From positions 1 to 7,915 of the forward strand of contig CAZRHS010000061.1 of NCBI GenBank assembly GCA_964600045.1: a stretch of DNA of 7,915 nucleotides, read 5' to 3'. Under the pieces are notes generated by a model. That model saw nothing but the letters and a program-made list of their open reading frames with translations, was not told the origin of the DNA and did not search any database. Positions 1-5,033 of the stretch are shown in pieces. The position numbers and the translations under genes were made by a program. This DNA comes from Phil1 sp964600045. Lineage in GTDB: Bacteria; Bacillota; Clostridia; Christensenellales; CAG-138. Every line of letters begins with the position of its first letter. Positions within the stretch are counted from its first letter, which is position 1.

Positions 1-699
1 TTACCTATCCCACCCCAAACTTTTCATTCTTTCAAGATGTGCTCGCATCTTTTTCGCGCGCTTAAGCATATATACGGCTATCAATATTACGCAAACGCAT
101 ATACAAAAGCCCGTAAGGGCGTTCATGCGCATGGGGTAATGCTGGCCTTCCGTTGAAAAGCGGGCTATAAGCGCCGTTTGAAGGCCCATTATGGACATAA
201 GTGCCGCAACAAGGTTAACGGCCTTTGCCGCCGTAAGCAGGGGCATGCCCGCCCGGCGGAACTTAAACAGGCTTATTATGGCCGTTACGAGCATATAAAA
301 TGTATGCGCCGCGCAAAGGTATATTATGTATCCCGGATACTCAAAACGGCGGTTTTGAACAACCATAAGGGCTATCATGCCGCCCATGGCTATGTTCAGA
401 AGAAAAAGAAGTTTCGCCGTTCTCGAGTAGCAGGTGTATTCGCAGCTTATTCGCTCCCTGCCCATAAGCGGTTTAACGCGCCTCATGCTCGCTATAAGGT
501 AGCCGCGGGTGGCTCCGAGCGCCGCGTAGTAAACGGCCATGCTCAAAAACCACACAGAGGAGTATTTCAGCCCCGTAAACACGCGAAATACGACATACAG
601 TATATCGACACACAACCCAATATAAATGCCCACATAGCCGCGAAATTTGGCATTGTGCACATACTCGTTCGCTATTTGCTTGGGCTTGTCGCTTTTCAT
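1..699 (-). CDS. Conserved membrane protein of unknown function, six predicted helices
   Basis: A 232-residue protein that I cannot assign to a function. Hydrophobic segments lie at roughly residues 20-41, 47-68, 96-114, 122-145, 150-179 and 193-212, so it is predicted to be an inner-membrane protein with six helices. It has no signal peptide, and the loops and both ends are basic (the N-terminus has several Lys; the C-terminus reads LKRAKKMRAHLERMK). I see no catalytic motif. From memory, similar uncharacterised proteins occur in Clostridia, but I cannot check this. The gene is complete: the stop codon occupies bases 1-3 and the ATG is at 697-699. An AAAGGA ribosome site (706-711) lies six bases before the start. 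It is the last visible gene of the rqcP-ispDF operon, 24 bases after ispDF, so it is probably co-transcribed. Gene reality is well supported; function is unknown. Confidence 0.85.
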   Translation of the reverse strand: MKSDKPKQIANEYVHNAKFRGYVGIYIGLCVDILYVVFRVFTGLKYSSVWFLSMAVYYAALGATRGYLIASMRRVKPLMGRERISCEYTCYSRTAKLLFLLNIAMGGMIALMVVQNRRFEYPGYIIYLCAAHTFYMLVTAIISLFKFRRAGMPLLTAAKAVNLVAALMSIMGLQTALIARFSTEGQHYPMRMNALTGFCICVCVILIAVYMLKRAKKMRAHLERMKSLGWDR

Positions 700-723
700 C
701 GGCTGTCCTTTCGATTTAGGGCC

Positions 724-1875
724 TTATTTTATGGGCAAAAGGGTGCAGACGGCGCGCGCGCTGATGCATTCGCCGCGGCCTTCGGCGTTCATACCCTCGG
801 TTGTGGTCGCCTTTATGCTTATGTTGGCTATGTCCGTTGTGAGGGCATCGGCAACGTTCTTCCGCATTTGGTCAATGTACGGAGCGAGCTTCGGCCGCTG
901 GGCGATTACGGTGGCGTCAATGTTGTTCACCCTGAATCCCTGCGCCAGAATCTTTTCATAGGCGGCTTTAAGAAGCGTAATGCTGCTTATGCCGCGGTAG
1001 CGCTCATCCGTATCGGGGAAGTGCCTGCCAATGTCTCCCATGGCGGCGGCACCTAAAAGGGCATCGGTAACGGCGTGCAGCAGCACGTCCGCATCGCTGT
1101 GGCCAAGAAGGCCTTTTTCGTAGGGTATGTTTACTCCGCCCAGTATAAGGGCGCGGTTTTCGATAAGTATATGCGTATCCTCTCCGCAGCCTATGCGCAT
1201 GCTGTCTCCCTTCGCCGCGTAAAAGAACGGCAGGTCGGTTTGATAAGTAAGCTTTTGGTTAACAAGGCTCCCCTCGCTGTAATGCGGTTCGCCCACGTAG
1301 CGCATGTATACGGCGCAGTCGTCCGTATCCGCGTAGCCGTTCAGACGGCTTTTTTCATAAGCCTCGGCTATTGAATAAAGCTCAAAGCATTGCGGGGTCT
1401 GCATGGCAAGAAGCTCATCCCTGTTAACGGATGTTCCGTCGGCTCGTCTCAGCGTATCGCGCACGGGTACGGCGGCAACACCGCTTGAATATTTTATGGC
1501 GCTCTCAACCGCGCGGCATATAGTGGCGCTGTCGACAAGGCAGCGTGCCGCGTCGTGAATGGCTATTACGGCGCTTTGGCCTTCGGCTGTATCAACGGCC
1601 TTTTTCACGCAGTTATGCGCGCTTTCGCCGCGGCTTGCGCCCCCGTGTATAACCGAAACAAGCGGGTATTTTGCCAGAATATCGTTAAGCTCGTTAAAAT
1701 TGCTCTCGGAAGCCGCAACTATTATACCGGCTATATTGAGGCCGCAGCTTAAAAACGCCTCTATTGAAAGCTCTACGGCGCTTTTACCGCCAAAGCTTAT
1801 TGAAAGCTTATCCCTGCCCATGCGGCGGGATGAGCCTGCGGCAAGCACTGCCGCGAATATAAGCGGGGATGTCAT
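724..1875 (-). CDS. ispDF: Bifunctional MEP cytidylyltransferase / MEcPP synthase (IspDF fusion)
   Basis: Carries out two non-consecutive steps of the cytosolic MEP pathway. IspD joins 2-C-methyl-D-erythritol 4-phosphate and CTP to form CDP-ME. IspF cyclises CDP-ME 2-phosphate to MEcPP, releasing CMP. The IspD half spans residues 1 to about 220: nucleotide loop LAAGSSRRMGRDK (11-23), GGASRGES (78-85), IHDAAR (106-111), VPVRDT (136-141), MQTPQ (158-162) and the TDD motif (184-186). The IspF half starts at about Met226: metal ligands in GEDTH (Asp233, His235) and GHSDAD (His259), then DIGRHFPDTD (281-290) and KATTTEG (355-361). All expected catalytic motifs of both halves are present. The 383-residue length fits a fusion. 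The ATG overlaps the rqcP stop (ATGA, 1872-1875), and only a weak ribosome site precedes it, so translation is probably coupled to rqcP. IspE is not in the window. Confidence 0.96.
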   Translation of the reverse strand: MTSPLIFAAVLAAGSSRRMGRDKLSISFGGKSAVELSIEAFLSCGLNIAGIIVAASESNFNELNDILAKYPLVSVIHGGASRGESAHNCVKKAVDTAEGQSAVIAIHDAARCLVDSATICRAVESAIKYSSGVAAVPVRDTLRRADGTSVNRDELLAMQTPQCFELYSIAEAYEKSRLNGYADTDDCAVYMRYVGEPHYSEGSLVNQKLTYQTDLPFFYAAKGDSMRIGCGEDTHILIENRALILGGVNIPYEKGLLGHSDADVLLHAVTDALLGAAAMGDIGRHFPDTDERYRGISSITLLKAAYEKILAQGFRVNNIDATVIAQRPKLAPYIDQMRKNVADALTTDIANISIKATTTEGMNAEGRGECISARAVCTLLPIK

Positions 1876-2120
1876 TGCTCGGGCAGTATTTCGTACATGG
1901 CGGCGGCTTCGCCCTTGGGAGCGAACTCACGCACGCTTATAACCTTAACGCGCATGTGCTTTCCGCCCATGAGTATATCAAGCTCATCGCCCTCTTTAAC
2001 CTCGGTTGAGGGCTTGGCAACCTTGCCGTTAATCTGAATCCTGCCAAGGTCCGCCGCCTGGTTGGCAACTGTGCGCCGCTTTATAATGCGCGAAACCTTT
2101 AAGTATTTATCAAGTCTCAT
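1872..2120 (-). CDS. rqcP: RqcP-like S4-domain RNA-binding protein (YabO/Hsp15 family)
   Basis: An 82-residue S4-domain protein matching the RqcP (YabO) family of Firmicutes. In Bacillus subtilis RqcP works with RqcH on stalled 50S subunits and supports addition of alanine tails to the stuck peptide (established for the family). The start MRLDKYLKVS, then KRRT (residues 14-17), GRIQINGKVAKPS (26-38) and VKEGDEL (41-47), is the usual S4 core with the basic RNA-contact helix. The C-terminus EAAAMYEIL is also typical. It is not the longer RluD/RsuA type, since no pseudouridine synthase domain follows. The ribosome site AAAGGAG (2128-2134) sits seven bases before the ATG, which supports this start. 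It is the first gene of the operon and overlaps ispDF by four bases, an arrangement unlike B. subtilis, where yabO lies in a different cluster. Confidence 0.93.
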   Translation of the reverse strand: MRLDKYLKVSRIIKRRTVANQAADLGRIQINGKVAKPSTEVKEGDELDILMGGKHMRVKVISVREFAPKGEAAAMYEILPEQ

Positions 2121-2143
2121 ATTGAATCTCCTTTAAGTAATAA

Positions 2144-2172
2144 GTTATCTGAATCCTGCTTGGATAAAGCAA
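2144..2172 (-). promoter_or_regulatory. Possible promoter of the rqcP-ispDF operon
   Basis: On the minus strand, TTGCTT (2167-2172) and GATAAC (2144-2149) are 17 bases apart. The match to the sigma-A consensus is only 3/6 and 4/6. Transcription would begin near 2137, just before the ribosome site at 2128-2134. This is the best candidate between the repeats and rqcP, but it is weak. It overlaps the degenerate 33-base duplication starting at 2151. Confidence 0.3.
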
Positions 2173-2183
2173 ATATCGGCAGA
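2151..2183. repeat. Degenerate 33-base repeat, copy 1
   Basis: This stretch aligns without gaps to 2437-2469, with 25 of 33 bases identical by hand count, including the shared block ATAAAG. The eight mismatches show no three-base periodicity, so the likeness does not look protein-coding. It sits immediately upstream of rqcP. Confidence 0.45.
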
Positions 2184-2230
2184 GGGTTGGAGCGGCTGAA
2201 ACGGGTTAGTTGAATTTCTTCCGCTTTTTT

Positions 2231-2297
2231 GCGATTCCCCAAGGCTCCCTCTTGAGGGAGCTGTCGCCGAAGGTGACTGAAGAAGTCCGGAAATCGC
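2231..2297 (+). repeat. Hairpin-rich intergenic repeat, unit A, with terminal inverted repeats
   Basis: A 67-base unit bounded by GCGATTCCC (2231-2239) and GGAAATCGC (2289-2297), inverted copies matching at 8 of 9 bases. Inside are a perfect 8-base-pair palindrome, GCTCCCTC (2244-2251) with GAGGGAGC (2254-2261) around a TT, and a second hairpin, GTCGCC (2263-2268) with GGTGAC (2272-2277) around GAA, containing one G-T pair. The right flank is degenerate compared with unit B (CTGAAGAAGT instead of CTGAGGGAGT). It resembles the short palindromic repeats scattered between genes of Clostridia. No coding content. Confidence 0.7.
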
Positions 2298-2348
2298 TTT
2301 ACCGTCTAAATTCCCCAAATTCCGATAATTTCCGCAAAATCTAAATAC

Positions 2349-2414
2349 CGCCAAAAGGCGCCCTCAATGGAGGGAGCTGGCAAAATGCCGCCAGGCATTT
2401 TGACTGAGGGAGTT
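2349..2414 (+). repeat. Hairpin-rich intergenic repeat, unit B
   Basis: Same orientation and layout as unit A. It contains a small hairpin CGCC-AAAA-GGCG (2349-2360), then CCCTC (2361-2365) with GAGGG (2370-2374), then GAGCTGG. Next comes a perfect 9-base-pair hairpin, CAAAATGCC (2381-2389) with GGCATTTTG (2394-2402) around GCCA. It ends ACTGAGGGAGTT (2403-2414). The middle hairpin differs in sequence and length from that of unit A, but the flanks GGGAGCTG and CTGA are shared. Confidence 0.7.
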
Positions 2415-2436
2415 CGGCAATGAGCCAAACCGTCTA

Positions 2437-2469
2437 AAATCCATCTTTCATAAAGTAAACATCTGCAGA
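2437..2469. repeat. Degenerate 33-base repeat, copy 2
   Basis: Partner of 2151-2183 (25 of 33 identical). Copy 2 lies just after unit B and copy 1 just before unit A, so the A/B pair is bracketed by related sequence. A shared ACCGTCTAAA just upstream of copy 2 and again at about 2301-2310 suggests that more of this region arose by local duplication and decay. Confidence 0.45.
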
Positions 2470-2498
2470 AACTAAAAGACGGCAAGCGGTTTCAACGT

Positions 2499-2567
2499 AC
2501 TCCCTCCGTCTGCTCGCTGCGCTCGCATCCACGCACTGGTTGGAACATGGTCGCCTTGTTCGCTGCC
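2499..2567 (+). repeat. Composite intergenic repeat, unit D (shares an exact 30-mer with 7886-7915)
   Basis: Begins ACTCCCTC (2499-2506), passes through a GCTCGC-TGC-GCTCGC direct repeat (2512-2526) and ends in a 30-base stretch (2538-2567) identical to 7886-7915. The unit near the window end also starts ACTCCCTC, then a variable middle, then the same 30-mer, so the two are versions of one composite element. The 30-mer contains an imperfect hairpin: GAACA (2543-2547) with TGTTC (2557-2561), a T-T mismatch, then GG with CC around TCG. Sequence continues to about 2670 with further hairpins. Open frames here lack ribosome sites and look spurious. Confidence 0.7.
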
Positions 2568-2612
2568 GCTCGCAATTCTCCCTGTTCCTGCCCGTTCTCC
2601 GTTTCGCTGTTT

Positions 2613-2666
2613 CCCGCACAGCGGGCGCTCAACTCCGAACCTCCATCGGTGGAGGCTTTTGGTTTT
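2613..2666 (+). terminator. Two GC-rich hairpins, the second followed by a T-rich tract
   Basis: The first hairpin is CCCGC-ACA-GCGGG (2613-2625). The second is CCTCCA (2640-2645) with TGGAGG (2650-2655) around TCGG, followed by CTTTTGGTTTT (2656-2666). It looks like a modest intrinsic terminator on the plus strand, yet no plus-strand gene lies upstream. Read on the minus strand, the hairpin follows the operon ending at 2715 but lacks a U tract, so it may be only part of the repeat region. The real end of the minus-strand operon transcript is not obvious. Confidence 0.35.
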
Positions 2667-2714
2667 GGCCTAAACTCAAAATTTTTTTAGCACAGTACAA
2701 CCGAATCAGTTGTT

Positions 2715-3251
2715 CTACCTTCTCGGACTTATGTACTGGCGGATGCGCTCATCGTAAAACCGCTGGCACATCCAGTAAAGCTTGTCATAAAGGAAAAACG
2801 CCGCCTGCGCCAGCAGCACCAGCGCCCATACGGGCAGCTTGATATCAAGCGACGATACGTCAAAGGACATAAGCTTTATTGCCGCGAATATGCCAAGCAC
2901 CGCGAACGCATCGCAATAAAGCACCTTTACCGCGCTCTGCACAACCCTGTCGGGCATTATTGAATCGAACCACGTTTTGAATATGCCGAAATGCCCGAGC
3001 AGCACTATGTACGGCGCCGCCGCCGAACGGGAGGGCAGTATTAAGAACGCGAGTATGCTCGTTGCCGCGTATACGCATAATGAGCCGACATACGCTCCCT
3101 CCGCCGCCGGAATATACACAAACAGCGACGAGAGAAAATAGAACGCTATCCGCCCCGTGGGCAGCACGGCCGCGGCATAAAGGCAAAGGAGCCCCAGCGC
3201 CGTGCACATCGCGCCTATTGTAATAAGTTTGGTTCCGCTAAGCCTTTTCAT
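2715..3251 (-). CDS. Small conserved membrane protein, possibly ECF S-component-like
   Basis: A 178-residue integral membrane protein with hydrophobic segments at about 9-31, 34-50, 52-73, 107-128 and 138-155, and a shorter one near 80-92. The C-terminal tail (about 157-178) is charged and probably cytosolic. The pattern ITIGAMCTALGLL at the N-terminus and PTGRIAFYFLSSLFV (31-45) is similar, from memory, to uncharacterised clostridial membrane proteins. The size and early Ala/Gly-rich helix also resemble S-components of ECF vitamin transporters, but no substrate motif is visible and I do not assign one. It follows the J-domain gene by 10 bases. Its GAGGT ribosome site (3259-3263, minus strand) overlaps that gene's TGA stop, so the two are translationally coupled. 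It is the last gene of the DUF5685 operon. The gene call is strong; the function is unknown. Confidence 0.85.
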   Translation of the reverse strand: MKRLSGTKLITIGAMCTALGLLCLYAAAVLPTGRIAFYFLSSLFVYIPAAEGAYVGSLCVYAATSILAFLILPSRSAAAPYIVLLGHFGIFKTWFDSIMPDRVVQSAVKVLYCDAFAVLGIFAAIKLMSFDVSSLDIKLPVWALVLLAQAAFFLYDKLYWMCQRFYDERIRQYISPRR

Positions 3252-3261
3252 TCGTTTTACC

Positions 3262-3900
3262 TCAGCAGCACCTTATAAGGTCCCCGCCCATGCATTCGCA
3301 GCAGCAGTCCGCGCACATAAGGCCGGAGCATATATCGCAGGCGGAGCAGTTGCCCGAGCCTGAGTTCTGCTTTGTGGTGGAATAGGGGTTGCCGGTGTAG
3401 CGCAGGGTGTTGTAAGCCTGGGCGTATTCGCTGTTTGAAGGTTCGGTTCTGTAAGCGCGGCCAAGGTATTCGCGCGCCTTGTCGTACCAGCCCTGCCTAA
3501 GGTATATTATGCCGTAAAGATAGTACCATTCGGCGTTGTGGGTCTGTATCGTATCGAGTATTGTTTTCGCGCCCTCAAGATTGTTCGCGTTTATAAGGCT
3601 GCGCGCCCGCGCGAAACGCTCTGCCTCAGGGCCGGAGTAACTTGATCCGGTACTGCCGCCGTAGGAGCCGTATGACCCGTATGAACCGGAGTATCCGCTG
3701 GAGGCCGTCTTGCCGGGGTTTTTGGTAAGCTGATCGTAGGCCTCGTTTATTTCCTTAAGCTTTTCGTTGGCAAGCTCCTTCATGTCCGGATCGGTATATC
3801 TGTCCGGATGATATTTTTTGACCAGCTTAAGATAAGCCGCTCGTATTTCCTCGTTTGAGGCGCTGTCGCTTACGCCAAGCACCTTATACGGATTTGTCAT
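3262..3900 (-). CDS. J-domain protein with Gly/Ser/Tyr linker, TPR-like region and Cys-rich tail
   Basis: A 212-residue DnaJ-type co-chaperone, expected to stimulate the ATPase of a DnaK through its J-domain. The J-domain occupies residues 2-61, with the essential HPD at 31-33 and the helix IV-like KEINEAYDQL. A low-complexity linker of repeated GSY units follows (about 66-90). A helical region at about 94-166 (ERFARARSLI, then WYYLYGIIYLRQGWYDKAREYL) looks like one or two TPR repeats, which bind peptides or partners. The last 28 residues (185-212) hold ten cysteines, including CxxCxxC and CCCEC, with a final CC; metal binding is likely. It lacks the DnaJ zinc-finger repeats and the C-terminal substrate domain, so it is not DnaJ itself. 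The start was placed at the ATG (3898-3900), because an in-frame TTG 12 bases upstream lies inside the ribosome site. It overlaps the upstream gene by 17 bases. Confidence 0.9.
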   Translation of the reverse strand: MTNPYKVLGVSDSASNEEIRAAYLKLVKKYHPDRYTDPDMKELANEKLKEINEAYDQLTKNPGKTASSGYSGSYGSYGSYGGSTGSSYSGPEAERFARARSLINANNLEGAKTILDTIQTHNAEWYYLYGIIYLRQGWYDKAREYLGRAYRTEPSNSEYAQAYNTLRYTGNPYSTTKQNSGSGNCSACDICSGLMCADCCCECMGGDLIRCC

Positions 3901-4747
3901 TATTACCTCCAAGGCACAGCCGTGTTTTCAGTCCGCAGCCGTTTATAAGTATGTTTTCTATTATTGCCCCGTCATCAAGGGGCCTAAGCAGCATGTAAGC
4001 TTCCTCCGCTTCCTTAAGCGAATTGAAAAGCATTATTTCGGCCCTTTCGCAAAGCTCCTTCTCGTCCGCTCCGTTAAGGGCAATATTAAAAGGATTGTAT
4101 GAACCGTTCTCTTTATCCTTCGCGCGGTCGTCCCACGCGTCTATCAGATACACCCATCGCCCGAGAGCCGAGCACATGGCGGCGAAAGCCTTCTTTACGC
4201 TTATGCTTTCTATCGGCGCGCACATTGCTATGCCGCGCATAATTTCGGCAAATGCCGCGGCGGGAGCATCTATGCAGGGCTCGTTTGCTTTTTCAAGCTC
4301 ATTCAGCTTTGCCATGCCGTTTTCTATCGCAAGGCACATTTCCCCGTTTTGCCGCTTCGCCTTTTTGTAATCCGCGTAAAGCACGATTTTTCCCGTGTAC
4401 GCCCTGAGGCGCTTTGCGCCGTGCTCGTCTGCAATGTCGTCAAAAAGCTTATTGTAGGCAAGGGCAATGTTCGCATCGGCCGCGAAATCTATGGCGGCGT
4501 TGGACTCGGCTACGGGTTCGGCCTTTTTCAGCGGCTTAAAGCCGCACCGCGCGGGAACGCAGCGGGTTTTACCCATAACGTTTGAAAGGGCAAGCGCAAG
4601 GAACGCGCAATCGTAATTCAGAGTAAGCCGCGCGCGTTGAGAATAGCGCGAGCCTATGCTTTTGCAGAGCGCGCAGTAAAAGGCGCGGTAGCGCGCCAGC
4701 TCCTTTACTTTCAGTTCACCCTTATCAGGCCCTATGTATCCAAACAT
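3884..4747 (-). CDS. DUF5685-type protein, first gene of the J-domain operon
   Basis: A 287-residue soluble, mostly helical protein. I recognise it as the clostridial DUF5685 family from its start (MFGY..., then YCALC) and from RWVYLIDAWDD...GSYNPF; this is from memory. No biochemical role is established to my knowledge. Visible features are CxxC at Cys25/Cys28, Cys63 and Cys68 in RCVPARC, a first acidic motif FDDIADE (102-108, fitting DDxxD) and a second, DAWDDRAKD (203-211), followed by GSYNP (215-219). The two acidic motifs, about 100 residues apart in an all-helical protein, resemble squalene/phytoene synthase-like enzymes (inference). There is no signal peptide or membrane helix. The ATG at 4747 is supported by the conserved MFGY start, but no ribosome site exists: the promoter -10 ends only six bases upstream. 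The 3' end overlaps the J-domain gene, which implies coupled expression and perhaps shared function. Confidence 0.88.
   Translation of the reverse strand: MFGYIGPDKGELKVKELARYRAFYCALCKSIGSRYSQRARLTLNYDCAFLALALSNVMGKTRCVPARCGFKPLKKAEPVAESNAAIDFAADANIALAYNKLFDDIADEHGAKRLRAYTGKIVLYADYKKAKRQNGEMCLAIENGMAKLNELEKANEPCIDAPAAAFAEIMRGIAMCAPIESISVKKAFAAMCSALGRWVYLIDAWDDRAKDKENGSYNPFNIALNGADEKELCERAEIMLFNSLKEAEEAYMLLRPLDDGAIIENILINGCGLKTRLCLGGNNDKSV
3905..3910 (-). promoter_or_regulatory. Ribosome site of the J-domain gene, inside the upstream reading frame
   Basis: GGAGGT on the minus strand; its GGAGG core (3906-3910) lies five bases before the ATG at 3900. It lies within the last codons of the DUF5685-type gene (Leu-Gly-Gly-Asn-Asn). 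It fixes the start at 3900 rather than the in-frame TTG at 3912, which partly forms the site. Confidence 0.85.
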
Positions 4748-4753
4748 AGCCGT

Positions 4754-4782
4754 ATTGTAGCATATTTGCCCACTTTAGCCAA
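4754..4782 (-). promoter_or_regulatory. Extended -10 promoter of the DUF5685 operon, predicted leaderless start
   Basis: On the minus strand, TTGGCT (4777-4782), a 17-base spacer and TACAAT (4754-4759). TGC directly before the -10 makes it an extended -10 element. Six bases then separate it from the ATG, so the normal start point falls on the A at 4747. The matches to consensus are 4/6 and 5/6 with ideal spacing. Confidence 0.75.
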
Positions 4783-4814
4783 TAGCGCGGGGTGTACGGA
4801 GTGTGCGTAAATTT

Positions 4815-4830
4815 TATCATATTTGTGATA
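4815..4830. promoter_or_regulatory. 16-base palindrome between divergent promoters, possible operator
   Basis: TATCA (4815-4819) and TGATA (4826-4830) form a perfect inverted repeat around a six-base spacer. The geometry suits a dimeric helix-turn-helix repressor or activator. It lies 33 bases upstream of the DUF5685 -35 box and about 100 bases upstream of the ppdK promoter. The sequence matches no operator I can name with confidence, and the surrounding A+T richness makes chance occurrence possible. Confidence 0.3.
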
Positions 4831-4927
4831 TTTTGGACCATCCGGCGAATATGGGCGCGCATAGGGCGGCATGAGGGAAAGAAATACGCAAGAGAGCATA
4901 AAAATCCTGCATTTACTATGTTTTTTC

Positions 4928-4956
4928 TTGATTGAGAGAAAAATTGATAGTATAAT
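4928..4956 (+). promoter_or_regulatory. Sigma-A-type promoter of ppdK
   Basis: TTGATT (4928-4933), exactly 17 bases, then a perfect TATAAT (4951-4956). T-rich sequence precedes the -35 box. Transcription should start near 4963, giving a leader of about 71 bases before the ATG. This fits a highly expressed central-metabolism gene. Confidence 0.82.
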
Positions 4957-5020
4957 ACCCCTTAAGTGTGGAAGTGGGTGCTTTCGCACGATAAAATCGT
5001 TTTTATAAAATTAAAATATT

Positions 5021-5025
5021 GGAGG
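5021..5025 (+). promoter_or_regulatory. Ribosome site deciding the ppdK start
   Basis: GGAGG lies eight bases before the ATG at 5034. An in-frame TTG at 5019 shares its G with the site and cannot be the start. The protein therefore begins MAKKYVYQF, as in known pyruvate, phosphate dikinases. Confidence 0.9.
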
Positions 5026-5033
5026 ATGAATTA

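Noticed and set aside
178..1056. A 292-codon plus-strand frame across the first membrane gene and ispDF
   Set aside because: It runs antisense to two well-supported genes, shows no recognisable domain and crosses their junction.
2231..2567. A CRISPR array
   Set aside because: The repeats are few, unequal in length and spacing, carry hairpins of changing sequence, and no cas gene is present.
2145..2619. Two small minus-strand frames (69 and 61 codons) with similar C-terminal peptides
   Set aside because: The likeness comes from the degenerate 33-base repeat; mismatches show no codon pattern and neither frame has a plausible ribosome site.
2697..2713. ACAAC/GTTGT hairpin just after the membrane gene as the operon terminator
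   Set aside because: Only five pairs, mostly A-T, with no U run after it on the minus strand.
2540..2842. A plus-strand frame of 100 codons starting inside unit D
   Set aside because: It starts within the repeated 30-mer, lacks a ribosome site and overlaps the real membrane-protein gene on the other strand. It looks like repeat DNA read as protein.
4732..4989. An 85-codon minus-strand frame in the divergent intergenic region
   Set aside because: It covers both promoters, overlaps the DUF5685 start and has no domain or ribosome site.
4978..5004. Short hairpins in the ppdK leader (GTGC-TTTC-GCAC and ACGAT-AAA-ATCGT before five T) as a possible attenuator or riboswitch
   Set aside because: Stems of four and five pairs are too weak for a convincing terminator, and a leader of about 71 bases has no recognisable aptamer.
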